From NCBI RefSeq assembly GCF_026000435.1, contig NZ_AP026764.1, positions 434,001 to 498,000 of the forward strand: DNA of 64,000 nucleotides. Direction: 5' to 3'. This DNA is from Vibrio sp. STUT-A11. Its GTDB lineage: Bacteria > Pseudomonadota > Gammaproteobacteria > Enterobacterales > Vibrionaceae. Under the pieces are notes generated by a model that saw only the letters and a program-made list of their open reading frames with translations, was not told the origin of the DNA and did no database searches. Position 1 is the first letter of the stretch. Every line of letters starts with the position of its first letter. The position numbers and the translations under genes are program-made. This document shows positions 46,656 through 55,606 of this stretch, one piece after another.

Positions 46656-46904
46656 TTATATGATTGCAGACGTTTGTCTTGTCGGATGTGGCACCACTTC
46701 ACCGATGGCTCGGTGATTACAGCGACGACAGTAGTACTGAGGCTCCATCTCATAATAGTGTTCACCAGAAACGAACTTCGCCATCAACTGTGTAAAGCTC
46801 AGAACTTTGCCAGTCAGGGTTTCAACTGGTTGTGACTCACAACGTCTCATTATGACCTTGTGTTGAGTCGACTTTCTACAAGCTGAGCAATAAATATCCG
46901 GCAT
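46656..46904 (-). CDS. Small zinc-ribbon protein, unknown function
   Basis: An 82-residue protein from ATG 46904 (RBS GGGAG, 8 nt): MPDIYCSACRKSTQHKVIMR at the start and YYCRRCNHRAIGEVVPHPT near the end. Two CxxC pairs about 50 residues apart could form a zinc ribbon. An upstream in-frame start at 47042 would add 46 residues without homology or RBS. I do not recognise the family. It is monocistronic, upstream of a long gap. Confidence 0.6.
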   Translation of the reverse strand: MPDIYCSACRKSTQHKVIMRRCESQPVETLTGKVLSFTQLMAKFVSGEHYYEMEPQYYCRRCNHRAIGEVVPHPTRQTSAII

Positions 46905-47307
46905 TCTTTTTCTCCCTATTTTCTCTCTACTACTGACAATTGACATATTTTGTTCAAAATAATTCCACAATAAAAAATACCCTTCTGTTTTTTGTGTCCC
47001 ACCTCCAAAAAACAGGGCGATGTATTTATAAAATTGAGACATTGCTCAGATGTCAATTTTTGTTATTAATTTATTAAAATTAATGTCAACTACTGTAAAA
47101 CAACGACAGATACCACATAACTAGCTGTTGAATATAACTATTTTAAAAACCACACCAAAGCTAACCGAAAAAATCCTCCGGTTCGATACGACTTTAAATG
47201 AAAGATTCACACGATTAATGACATAGAACGGTAAGTTAGCATTCTCTATTACCCGCAAGAAACAAACCCGTGCTTAAGAAAAGGAAAAGTCCTGTTGTGA
47301 ATTTCGG
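46905..47307. other. Gene-free region between the zinc-ribbon gene and putP
   Basis: About 400 bp, A/T-rich. It has the zinc-ribbon gene's promoter at its left and the putP terminator at its right end. I see no other feature. Confidence 0.4.
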
Positions 47308-47339
47308 ACAAAAATAAAGCCCGCTTTGAAGCGAGCTTT
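47308..47339 (-). terminator. Terminator of putP
   Basis: AAAGCCCGCTT and AAGCGAGCTTT (47316-47339) form an 11-bp stem with one mismatch. On the minus strand a TATTTTT tail follows. Confidence 0.85.
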
Positions 47340-47363
47340 ATTGGTTTTACCTATTGCGAGAAA

Positions 47364-48857
47364 TTAGTCTAAATCGATTAATTTCTGTTTGTATGACTTG
47401 TGTTGCTCCAATACGTCATGCGCTGCGCCACCCGTCATTTTACTTACTACAAAGATAGCCAGTGTAGAGAAGATGATTCCCGGTACGATTTCGTACACAT
47501 CGAACCAACCGCCAGATAGCTGTTTCCATACCACGATAGTCACACCACCAATCAGAATACCAGCCAGAGCGCCGTGACGGTTCATACCGCTCCAGTAAAG
47601 GCTAAGCACTACTGCTGGGCCAAATGCGGCACCAAAGCCTGCCCAAGCGTAAGATACAAGTCCTAGTACTGAGCTGTCTGGCGTCATTGCCAAGAACAGA
47701 GCAAGCAGAGAAATCAGGATCACGCCTACACGGCCAACCATTACGATTTCTTCTGAAGAAGCGCCTGGTTTAAATACTTGCTTGTAGAAATCTTCTGCTA
47801 GTGCTGAAGAAGAAACAAGAAGCTGGGAGTCAGCCGTACTCATTACCGCTGCAAGAATCGCTGCAAGCAGGATACCCGCGATAACTGGGTGAAATACTGT
47901 GTTAACCAATAGCATGAAGATTTTCTCTCCATCCTCTAATTGAACACCAGAATGACCGCCAACCCATACAAGGCCAACAAGACCTACAAGCATTGCGCCT
48001 GCCATTGAAAGCGCTGTCCAACCAACTGCGATACGGCGTGCTGTTGTCAGATCTTTATTTGAACGAGTCGCTTTAAAACGCGCCAGGATGTGAGGCTGAC
48101 CGAAGTAACCCAGACCCCAAGCTGCCAGAGAGATGATCGCGATAGCCGATAGTGGCTCACCTTTCACATCATTCCAAAGCGTTAATAGTTCAGGGTTGAT
48201 GCTATGCATATCTGATGAAAGCTGGCTTAACCCACCGTCCATCACGGCAACAGGAACGATCATCAGTGCTGCTGACATCAATAGGCCTTGCACCAAGTCT
48301 GTCCAAGATACCGCAAGGAATCCACCGAATAGTGTGTAAGAAACCACACATACCGTGCCGATGACAACCGCATAGGTGTAATCTAGACCGAATACTGTTT
48401 CAAACAATTTGCCCCCTGCTACCAAGCCTGAGCTGGTGTAGAAAAGGAAAAATAGAAGAATGAAAAACGCAGAGATTGTCTGGATCAGTTTTGAATTGTC
48501 GTTGAAGCGACGTGACAGGAATTCTGGCAAGGTTAATGCGTCAGTCTGGATACTGTAAGTACGCAGACGCTTTGCACTGATTAACCAGTTCGCCCATGTA
48601 CCAACAAGTAAACCACCGGCTAACCAGAAAGCCTCAAAACCTGCTGCATATGCGTACCCTGGCAAACCCAAAAGTAGCCAACCACTCATGTCTGAAGCAC
48701 CTGCAGATAATGCAGCAGGCCATGGACCCAGGCTACGGCCACCCAGGAAGTAATCCGATGAGTTGGAAGTCCTCTTATACGCAATAACGCCAATGGCAAC
48801 CATGATTAATAAATACGCCACAAAAGTGGACGTGATAGCAAAGCTATTTTCTATCAT
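47364..48857 (-). CDS. putP: Sodium/proline symporter
   Basis: Inner-membrane Na+/L-proline symporter of the SSS family, about 497 aa from MIENSFAITSTFVAYLLIMV (ATG 48855-48857, RBS GAGGA). It shows 12-13 helices, the family signature region SDYFLGGRSLGPWPAALSAG ASDMSGW, GWTALSMAGAMLVGLVG and the motif AILAAVMSTADSQLLVSSSA. It supplies proline for PutA and for osmoprotection. It is the last gene of the leftward put cluster, 136 bp after the ALDH-like gene. Confidence 0.94.
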   Translation of the reverse strand: MIENSFAITSTFVAYLLIMVAIGVIAYKRTSNSSDYFLGGRSLGPWPAALSAGASDMSGWLLLGLPGYAYAAGFEAFWLAGGLLVGTWANWLISAKRLRTYSIQTDALTLPEFLSRRFNDNSKLIQTISAFFILLFFLFYTSSGLVAGGKLFETVFGLDYTYAVVIGTVCVVSYTLFGGFLAVSWTDLVQGLLMSAALMIVPVAVMDGGLSQLSSDMHSINPELLTLWNDVKGEPLSAIAIISLAAWGLGYFGQPHILARFKATRSNKDLTTARRIAVGWTALSMAGAMLVGLVGLVWVGGHSGVQLEDGEKIFMLLVNTVFHPVIAGILLAAILAAVMSTADSQLLVSSSALAEDFYKQVFKPGASSEEIVMVGRVGVILISLLALFLAMTPDSSVLGLVSYAWAGFGAAFGPAVVLSLYWSGMNRHGALAGILIGGVTIVVWKQLSGGWFDVYEIVPGIIFSTLAIFVVSKMTGGAAHDVLEQHKSYKQKLIDLD

Positions 48858-48993
48858 TTGATAGTCCTCGTTATAATTATTTCCTTCCTTGTCTTCTTTG
48901 ATATTTTGCCGTCTCAGCAATACGTCAAAGTAACAGACACCAACCCAAAACTAGTCTCAGGAGCGTTGTTTCAAATTGGTGTCGCAAGTCAGG

Positions 48994-49701
48994 TTAGTGA
49001 GTTTCGTTCCCCAGCTCGAGTAGAGTTGCGTTACCACCCACCGCGGTAATATTTATCGTTCGAGTACGCTCAGTAATAAAGCGTAACGACAGATGAGGAT
49101 CGTGAGCCAATTTCGGTGACTCTAAATCCGTTTCAGAAACTAAGCCGACGATGGCACCATCGCGCTTAGCCAGTTGAAGATTGAGCGCATGCTCAACCTT
49201 AGAATGCCCAACATAACCCACACTACGTACATCACTCTCAAGCAACGGTGCTGAGGCGTCATACGCAACTACCTGGACTAAGTTAGATGGGAGGTTTGTC
49301 GACGATACCGCTTGTGTAACCAGTTGGTTTAGTTCGATATTGTCGCTGCAAATCACAACACTGTTGCCAGCAATTAAGGCACAGGTGATCATTGCAAAGG
49401 CACTGTATAACGCGTTAGTCGTATTTTCGGTGTTGTTTTCACAAATCACCAAAGCTACGCCACGACCTGCGGCATACAGCTCGTTAGTTTCACCAGTAGG
49501 CCCTACTAACTGATGAGTTTCTGCAAGAAGTGCTGACGCCTGTTGCAAATGGTATGAAACCACTTTTGCTACGGTGGCATTCTGCCCTTCTAGTGCAGAT
49601 TTAAATGCCAGCGCGTGCTCGCATTTGTAATCAAAATCGGTCAGATTCCACTGTTCCCACGCAGAAAATGCATCTTTAAAATATGTGATCTGATGAACCA
49701 T
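48994..49701 (-). CDS. Stand-alone ALDH-superfamily-like domain (PutA C-terminal domain homologue)
   Basis: A 235-aa protein resembling a half aldehyde dehydrogenase: VVSYHLQQASALLAETHQLV GPTGETN, then GRGVALVICENNTENTTNAL, ALIAGNSVVICSD and GYVGHSKVEHALNLQLAKRD. It lacks the catalytic Cys and Glu motifs of active enzymes. Long type PutA proteins carry such a non-catalytic C-terminal ALDH-like domain that seals the substrate tunnel and aids dimerisation. Here it is encoded as a separate gene 11 bp after putA. Often annotated as P5C dehydrogenase, but on its own it should be inactive. Confidence 0.75.
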   Translation of the reverse strand: MVHQITYFKDAFSAWEQWNLTDFDYKCEHALAFKSALEGQNATVAKVVSYHLQQASALLAETHQLVGPTGETNELYAAGRGVALVICENNTENTTNALYSAFAMITCALIAGNSVVICSDNIELNQLVTQAVSSTNLPSNLVQVVAYDASAPLLESDVRSVGYVGHSKVEHALNLQLAKRDGAIVGLVSETDLESPKLAHDPHLSLRFITERTRTINITAVGGNATLLELGNETH

Positions 49702-49712
49702 AATGCGACTCC

Positions 49713-52700
49713 TTATGCGTTCTCTGCTTGAGCAACTATTTGTTGAGCAAGAACTGGTTGAGTAAAGCGGTACAAGTAGTGAGGACCACCAGCTTTAGGG
49801 CCAGTACCAGACAAGCCTTGACCACCAAATGGTTGAACACCAACGACGGCACCAACTTGATCTCGGTTGATGTAGCAGTTACCAACACGAGCGTGTTTTT
49901 CAATCCAACGGTAAGTGGTTTCGTTACGACTATGGATACCCATGGTCAGACCAAAACCCGTTTGGTTGATTTGCTCAACAACGTTTGGTAATTCAGACGC
50001 TTTAAAGCGAACAATGTGTAGAATTGGACCAAATTGCTCTTCTTTCAGCACATCAATGCCCGAGATTTCAAACGCACTCGGTGACACAAAATCACCGTAC
50101 TGACACGCTTCATTCAGGTTCAGCTCAGCCACTTTCTTCTGAGTTTTGCTCATTTGCTCAATGTGAGCCTGAAGTTTCTGCTTCGCATTTTGGTCGATAA
50201 CCGGACCAACATCGATTTTATGTAGATACGGTAAGCCAACTTGCAGCTCATTCATCGCACCCTGGATAAGCGTGATGATTCGATCCGCAACGTCTTCCTG
50301 CACAAACAGTACACGTAGCGCAGAACAACGTTGACCAGCTGATGCAAACGCAGAACGAATAACATCACGCACAACCTGTTCTGGCAGTGCCGTACTGTCG
50401 ACGATCATGGCGTTCTGACCGCCCGTTTCTGCGATAAACGGAACAGGTTTCGCCGTACGCTCGGCCAATGTCACGTTGATACGCTGCGCTGTTGCCGTAG
50501 AACCGGTAAATGCCACACCTGCAATCGCGTCGTGAGAAGTCAGAGCATGACCGATTTCACTACCGCGACCAGGAAGCAACTGAATCACACCTGCAGGGAA
50601 GCCAGCTTCCAGCATCAGTTCAATTGCACGCGCTGCAATCAAGCTGGTTTGTTCAGCTGGTTTCGCTACCACTGTGTTACCTGCAACCAGTGCAGCAGTG
50701 ACCTGACCAAGGAAAATCGCCAGAGGGAAGTTCCATGGGCTGATACACACAAACACACCCAAACCTTCACGGCTCGAAATACGTTTAATACCGTCAAAGC
50801 CTTCTAGCTCAAATGGTTGTAGGTTTTGTGCTTGCTTAGCGTAGTAACGACAGAAATCCACCGCTTCACGAACTTCATCGATGCTGTCGTGAATGGTCTT
50901 ACCCGCTTCCTTGTGACAAATAGCCACCAGCTCTGCGAGGTTTTCTTCCATTAAGTCAGCCAGCTTTTCTAAACACTGCGCTTTCTGCTCAATCGCGGTG
51001 CCTTTCCACTCAGGGAAAGCATTCTGTGCCGCCTGGATCGCTGCGGAAACATGATCAAGAGTAGCAAATGCCACTTTACCCACTTCAATGCGGCGATCGT
51101 ATGGGGCAGTGATGATCTCTGCCGCATTATCCTTGATCATGCTTTCGGCAGAACGCTCACCATTGATCACTGGGCCAGCTACCCACTGATTTTCCATGAA
51201 GCTTTCAACTTGAGCTTCAAATGGCTTGGCTTCGCTGTCGATATCAACGTTCACACCGTAAGAATTCTTACGCTCAGGGAAAATACCTGATGGCATTGGG
51301 ATTTTGTCGTTATGCAGAGTTTCAAAGCTAGTCAGCACATCAACAGGGTGATGTGTTAGCTCGTAAATAGGACAGCGAGCATCAACCAAACGGTGTACAA
51401 ACGAACTGTTCGCACCGTTTTCTAACAGACGACGAACCAGGTAAGGAAGCAGGTCTGCATGGCTACCAACTGGTGCGTAGATGCGCACAGGCTGACCGTA
51501 TTTTTCCATCACATGGTTGTACAGAGAATCGCCCATACCGTGCAGACGCTGGAATTCGTAATCTTTGTGCTCAGCCATGACTGCAATCGCCGTCACAGTA
51601 TGCGCATTGTGGCTCGCAAACTGCGGGAAGATGTTGCCATGCACGCCTTCACTCAATAGGAATCGAGCACAAGCCAGGTACGCCACGTCTGTCGCTTCTT
51701 TACGAGTGTAAACTGGATAGTTGTCATAGCCAGCTTGTTGTGACCATTTAATTTCACTGTCCCAGTAAGCGCCTTTAACCAAACGTAGTGGGATAAGATC
51801 GCCCTGCTCTTTCGCTAACGCATTAATCCATACTAGTACAGGCAGAGCACGCTTCGAGTAGGCTTGAATAACAAGGCCAAACTTGCCCCAGCCTTTGACT
51901 AGGTCGCTGCGGTACACTTTCTCAAACAGTTTTAAAGACAGCTCAAGACGATCGGCTTCTTCTGCATCAATCGTAATCGCCACATCGACTTCAATCGCAC
52001 GTTTTAGCAACTGCATTAACGAGTCGTACAACTCGGTCATGACACGCTCTTCGTTTGCAACTTCATAGCGTGGGTGCAATGCAGAAAGCTTAATAGAAAT
52101 AGAAGGTGCCGGGCTGGTATCGCTACCGTAAGTCTCTCGACCTACCGCTTCGATAGCCATTAAGTAATCTTTGAAATATTTGTTCGCATCTGCGGTAGTT
52201 AGCGCCGCTTCACCCAACATATCAAATGAGTAAGTGAAACCTTTGTCGCGCATTGGGCGACCATTTTTTTGCGCTTCTTCAATTGTGCGACCACGAACAA
52301 ACTGGTGACCCATGATCTTCATCGCCTGATACATGGCTTTACGAATCACAGGTTCAGAGAATTTGTTCACCAGACGGTTTACAGCCTGACTTGGGCTCTG
52401 GCTGCCTTTTTCACCAAGACCAACCACTTTACCCGTCAGCATAAGACCCCATGTTGACGCGTTAACGAAAACAGAGTCTGAGTTTTTCAGGTGAGATTTC
52501 CAGTCCGCAACGCTTAGCTTGTCTTTAATCAACGCATCAGCAGTCGCAGAATCAGGGATACGCATCAATGCTTCTGCAAGACACATCAGCAAGATACCTT
52601 CTTGTGTATCTAAGCTGTATTCCAGCAGCAGGGCATCAATCATCTGGATTGACTTCTTATCGGCACGAATGGCTTCGATAAGTTGGGTTGTTTGGATAGT

Positions 52701-52859
52701 GATCGCCGATTTTTCTTCCTCTGTCGGCGTCGCTAGCGGCAACAATTGCTCTAGCCATTGAGACTCGTCCACCATATACAATGGCGAGATCAGTGACCAC
52801 AACTTATCAAGCGGCTGCTCGATAAACTCCGGTGTCAACACGTTTGTAGCTGTAAACAT
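49713..52859 (-). CDS. putA: Bifunctional proline dehydrogenase / P5C dehydrogenase
   Basis: Oxidises proline to glutamate in two steps on one chain, 1048 aa. The FAD-dependent proline dehydrogenase barrel (about 180-480) has SIKLSALHPRYEVANEERVM, RLVKGAYWDSEIKWSQ, FASHNAHTV and the end YAPVGSHADLLPYLVRRLLENGANSSFVHRL. The P5C dehydrogenase half (about 550-1020) has CISPWNFPLAIFLGQVTAAL, AFTGSTATAQRI, AETGGQNAMIVDS and the catalytic Cys in SAGQRCSALRV. The N-terminal ribbon-helix-helix of E. coli PutA is absent, so it cannot be its own repressor. An AraC-type regulator lies upstream. Confidence 0.95.
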   Translation of the reverse strand: MFTATNVLTPEFIEQPLDKLWSLISPLYMVDESQWLEQLLPLATPTEEEKSAITIQTTQLIEAIRADKKSIQMIDALLLEYSLDTQEGILLMCLAEALMRIPDSATADALIKDKLSVADWKSHLKNSDSVFVNASTWGLMLTGKVVGLGEKGSQSPSQAVNRLVNKFSEPVIRKAMYQAMKIMGHQFVRGRTIEEAQKNGRPMRDKGFTYSFDMLGEAALTTADANKYFKDYLMAIEAVGRETYGSDTSPAPSISIKLSALHPRYEVANEERVMTELYDSLMQLLKRAIEVDVAITIDAEEADRLELSLKLFEKVYRSDLVKGWGKFGLVIQAYSKRALPVLVWINALAKEQGDLIPLRLVKGAYWDSEIKWSQQAGYDNYPVYTRKEATDVAYLACARFLLSEGVHGNIFPQFASHNAHTVTAIAVMAEHKDYEFQRLHGMGDSLYNHVMEKYGQPVRIYAPVGSHADLLPYLVRRLLENGANSSFVHRLVDARCPIYELTHHPVDVLTSFETLHNDKIPMPSGIFPERKNSYGVNVDIDSEAKPFEAQVESFMENQWVAGPVINGERSAESMIKDNAAEIITAPYDRRIEVGKVAFATLDHVSAAIQAAQNAFPEWKGTAIEQKAQCLEKLADLMEENLAELVAICHKEAGKTIHDSIDEVREAVDFCRYYAKQAQNLQPFELEGFDGIKRISSREGLGVFVCISPWNFPLAIFLGQVTAALVAGNTVVAKPAEQTSLIAARAIELMLEAGFPAGVIQLLPGRGSEIGHALTSHDAIAGVAFTGSTATAQRINVTLAERTAKPVPFIAETGGQNAMIVDSTALPEQVVRDVIRSAFASAGQRCSALRVLFVQEDVADRIITLIQGAMNELQVGLPYLHKIDVGPVIDQNAKQKLQAHIEQMSKTQKKVAELNLNEACQYGDFVSPSAFEISGIDVLKEEQFGPILHIVRFKASELPNVVEQINQTGFGLTMGIHSRNETTYRWIEKHARVGNCYINRDQVGAVVGVQPFGGQGLSGTGPKAGGPHYLYRFTQPVLAQQIVAQAENA

Positions 52860-52931
52860 GTGTGTTCCTCAATCTCACTCCTCGAAAACCGCTTCGAGGA
52901 TCATCAATGGCTGGCAGTGTATTTTGAGGCC

Positions 52932-52947
52932 GACAAGAATACTTGTC
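52932..52947. promoter_or_regulatory. Dyad in the putA promoter region
   Basis: GACAAG-AATA-CTTGTC is a perfect 6+6 inverted repeat 73-88 bp upstream of putA. It is a candidate operator for the local AraC- or Lrp-type regulator. The rest of 52860-53200 holds no credible ORF. Confidence 0.4.
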
Positions 52948-53190
52948 AAAAACTACGGTATTTTTGCTAAAAACTCGCTTTTATAACAAAACATCCACAC
53001 AATCACGCTCAAATAGGTAATATTTTGTATTGGAAATTTTCATTTTTCTGGTTTATTAACAACAAAAATCCAACGATATCAATAATATTGTTCGCAAGCT
53101 TACCGCTCAAATGGAATAACCCAGGACAGATTGATGATTTAAAGTACAACTCGATGAGAAATGAAGTAAAAAGAGATCTAAATCACAATA

Positions 53191-53223
53191 ATAAAAAAAC
53201 AAAAACCATGCTTAAATCATGGT
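53191..53223 (-). terminator. Terminator of the AraC-type regulator gene
   Basis: ACCATG (53205-53210) and CATGGT (53218-53223) form the stem. On the minus strand a TTTTTGTTTTTTT tail follows. Confidence 0.8.
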
Positions 53224-53239
53224 CTTGAGTGAGAAATCT

Positions 53240-54058
53240 CTAATTATAACCAACTTGTTTCTTATATTGAGAAGGGGATAATCCCTGAAGACGAGTAAAA
53301 GTATGAGTGAAGGTACTTTGATTGGAGAAGCCGGTGAACTCAGCAATTTGACCGAGTGATAGCTGGCCTCGATTAATTAACTCTCGCGCCATATCAATCC
53401 GTTTGCCTAAAACATACTGATGAGGCGTAATCCCCATCTGCTCTTTGAACAAACAGTGGAACTGACTTTCACCCAAGAACACTCGACCAGCCAATTGCGC
53501 AACACTGATCTTGTGGCTTAAATGCTGCTCGATATAGCGATCGATCGCTTCCAGATCAAAACGGGATTCTTTGCGGCTGGTTTCAAAAGCGGAGATATGG
53601 CGCTGCATCAGTGCGATGACCGTATCATTACAAGCACGGCTCAATAACAGATCTTCTGGGTGGCTGCGCATTTCCTGGACCAGCATCTGTATCAGCTTCT
53701 GAATTTGACTATCTAGCTTGAAGTACAGGTGCGAACGCTCCAAATTGTTGAGTTTATCCAACATTTCCGGATCATCATTGGTTGGTTTTGGCATATTGAG
53801 TACCAAAATATCTGACTGATTTATCACTCCTCCGAAAGCATGATCAGAGCTGGCGGTTACCACGCATCCCTGGCCCGGTCCAACGAGATTTCCCTGACCG
53901 CGCACTTCAAATTCAGCTTGTCCTTTCAATCCAATGACTATCTGAGTATAAGAATGATCATGGCATTCCATATAAGATGGAAGCGTGATCAGTTCTGCAG
54001 GACGAGGCAGTATACTTTCTTTATATAGTGGGGCTTTCGGGTTATCTGAATCAGTCAT
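53240..54058 (-). CDS. AraC/XylS-family regulator, probable proline-catabolism activator (PruR-like)
   Basis: A 272-aa regulator with an N-terminal cupin-like domain (HDHSYTQIVIGLKGQAEFEV). The C-terminal AraC double helix-turn-helix has ISVAQLAGRVFLGESQFHCL and LGQIAEFTGFSNQSTFTHTF with RLQGLSPSQY. It lies 380 bp upstream of putA on the same strand. In pseudomonads an AraC-family protein (PruR) activates put genes, and the lack of a DNA-binding domain in this PutA fits such a scheme. The ligand is inferred, not shown. Confidence 0.82.
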   Translation of the reverse strand: MTDSDNPKAPLYKESILPRPAELITLPSYMECHDHSYTQIVIGLKGQAEFEVRGQGNLVGPGQGCVVTASSDHAFGGVINQSDILVLNMPKPTNDDPEMLDKLNNLERSHLYFKLDSQIQKLIQMLVQEMRSHPEDLLLSRACNDTVIALMQRHISAFETSRKESRFDLEAIDRYIEQHLSHKISVAQLAGRVFLGESQFHCLFKEQMGITPHQYVLGKRIDMARELINRGQLSLGQIAEFTGFSNQSTFTHTFTRLQGLSPSQYKKQVGYN

Positions 54059-54158
54059 TTCGCACAGTCATCTTAAGCGTGAGGCTTACAATCACGCATG
54101 ATATACCTTCTAGGGGCGCTTGCAAATCTTCCACGTATCAATCGGACAAGATCAAATC

Positions 54159-54190
54159 ACTATGATCAACATGAATTACATGATCATAGT
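54159..54190. promoter_or_regulatory. Perfect dyad ACTATGATCA...TGATCATAGT
   Basis: Ten-base arms at 54159-54168 and 54181-54190 with a 12-bp spacer, and a further ATGATCATG at 54200-54208. It lies 100 bp upstream of the AraC-type gene and in front of a transcript-like unit. It is probably an operator. The cognate protein is unknown. Confidence 0.5.
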
Positions 54191-54274
54191 TCCGGAACGA
54201 TGATCATGCGAGCTCAAACTACGGTTAATAGCAAACCAATTTTAACAATAAAAACTGATACATAGCGAGAGTCA

Positions 54275-54442
54275 ATGAATATCACCGCCATTATCAGCAA
54301 AGATCCTACTTTGAGATCCGAAGCTCATTCACACTCATCCTCCGGAGTGGCAAGTCAACGACAAGGACTTTATTCAATTGGTACGCACAGAGGGATTTCC
54401 CCCCTTACTAATATTCTACCGATTCAATACATTAGTCCGTGA
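54275..54442 (+). CDS. Possible small ORF (55 aa) in a transcript with an orphan terminator
   Basis: ATG 54275 (weak GAGAG RBS) opens MNITAIISKDPTLRSEAHSH and ends ...LPIQYISP with TGA at 54440-54442. No family is recognised and the composition (Ser/His-rich) is not convincing. The alternative is a small non-coding RNA ending at the terminator at 54565-54593, with hairpins such as GGTATC-TCGTT-GATACC (54471-54487) inside. Confidence 0.3.
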   Translation: MNITAIISKDPTLRSEAHSHSSSGVASQRQGLYSIGTHRGISPLTNILPIQYISP

Positions 54443-54564
54443 ACTTTAGGGAACATCCCCCTTTAGCTCTAGGTATCTCGTTGATACCTCTGATTCACCT
54501 AGCAGGCCCTCGCTATGTGAGTTAGAACCTCTTCTACAAGTCAATAAGATTAATATCTTGTGTT

Positions 54565-54593
54565 GCCAGCCCGTCTTCAGGCTGGCTTTTTTT
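54565..54593 (+). terminator. Strong orphan terminator
   Basis: GCCAGCC (54565-54571) and GGCTGGC (54580-54586) are followed by TTTTTTT. No recognised gene ends here, so it marks the 3' end of a short transcript starting somewhere after 54190. Confidence 0.85.
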
Positions 54594-54806
54594 ATTTGCA
54601 TGAAAACAATAGCATAAGCTGATACTATATTGACCACTTAACTGTATCCTCGCGTCAACTATCACTCTGAGTAATCTTAATCACGCTAATCTCAGCGCTA
54701 AGTAGCCATAGCGAAACAACGAAAGCATGATCAAGGGAATCTCTTAATGTATAGATAAAAACTGCGACGTGAACTTATTAGCCTGTAACAACTCAGGCAG
54801 AGATTA

Positions 54807-55538
54807 GTGAGTCCTTTTGTGAATATCCCAGCCAACAACATAGAACAATCGCTTCTTCGACAACTTCCCGGTTGTTGGGGATGCAAAGATAAAAATTCCG
54901 TGTTCCGTTACGTTAATCAGGAGTATGCCGAGCTAATAGGCCATACCAGCCCCGAACATTGTATTGGTAAGACTGACTTCGACATGCTAAGCCCAACCAC
55001 TGAGTGTGCAACAGAGTTTCAACGTCAGGATAAATACGTTATGGAGACTGGTGAGTCATTAAAAATCCTTGATATTCATCCTTACCCAGACGGACACTGG
55101 CGCGCCCACATTTTCACTAAAACACCTTGGCGAGATGAGCAGGGAAATACGCTGGGTACCATCTTTTATGGACGCGAACTGACCGACACGGCAGTTATCG
55201 AAGTTGGCTATTGGGTTTGCCGAGCGGTCGAAACCGATCCTAATCAGCAATCCATATTCCGTTTCTCGAATCTAAACTCCAAGGCCGTGACACTCACCAA
55301 GCGTGAGCAAGAAACGCTTTTCTTGTTACTTTACGGCAAGAAACCGCAGTTCATTTCTCAAGTAATGGGGATTTCCACAAAAACAGTTGAAGGTCATGTC
55401 GCTCGCCTGCGCAATAAATTTGATGCGAACAGCAAAAATGAGTTGATAGACAAAGCAATGGAGGCTGGGTATGGATCAGTGGTACCGAAGACGTTACTCA
55501 AACATCAGCTTTCTGTTGTTCTTAATGGCGACAGATAA
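54807..55538 (+). CDS. PAS-LuxR-type transcriptional regulator
   Basis: A 243-aa regulator with an N-terminal PAS-like sensor (LPGCWGCKDKNSVFRYVNQE YAELIGH, IGKTDFDML, FYGRELTDTA; about residues 15-130). The C-terminal LuxR/GerE helix-turn-helix is LTKREQETLFLLLYGKKPQF ISQVMGISTKTVEGHVARLR NKF (about 170-225). No phosphoacceptor receiver domain is present. The start GTG 54807 is tentative, and a second GTG four codons later is possible. It stands alone between terminators, so no target can be named. Confidence 0.85.
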   Translation: MSPFVNIPANNIEQSLLRQLPGCWGCKDKNSVFRYVNQEYAELIGHTSPEHCIGKTDFDMLSPTTECATEFQRQDKYVMETGESLKILDIHPYPDGHWRAHIFTKTPWRDEQGNTLGTIFYGRELTDTAVIEVGYWVCRAVETDPNQQSIFRFSNLNSKAVTLTKREQETLFLLLYGKKPQFISQVMGISTKTVEGHVARLRNKFDANSKNELIDKAMEAGYGSVVPKTLLKHQLSVVLNGDR

Positions 55539-55555
55539 AAGTAGCTGATAACAAA

Positions 55556-55580
55556 ACACCGCCGGTGTGGCGGTGTCTTT
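55556..55580. terminator. Terminator between the PAS-LuxR gene and pdxH
   Basis: ACACCGCC (55556-55563) and GGCGGTGT (55569-55576) form a perfect 8-bp stem between convergent genes with a short CTTT tail. Confidence 0.75.
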
Positions 55581-55606
55581 CAGTCAAATAGCCTGATGTC
55601 GATGAA

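Noticed and set aside
53025..53228. 67-codon ORF upstream of putA
   Set aside because: Its composition is A/T-driven, it lacks an RBS, and it runs through the terminator of the AraC-type gene.
54500..54593. Qrr-type quorum-sensing sRNA
   Set aside because: Only a short TCACCTAGC resembles the Qrr core. The rest of the conserved Qrr sequence and a sigma-54 promoter are absent.
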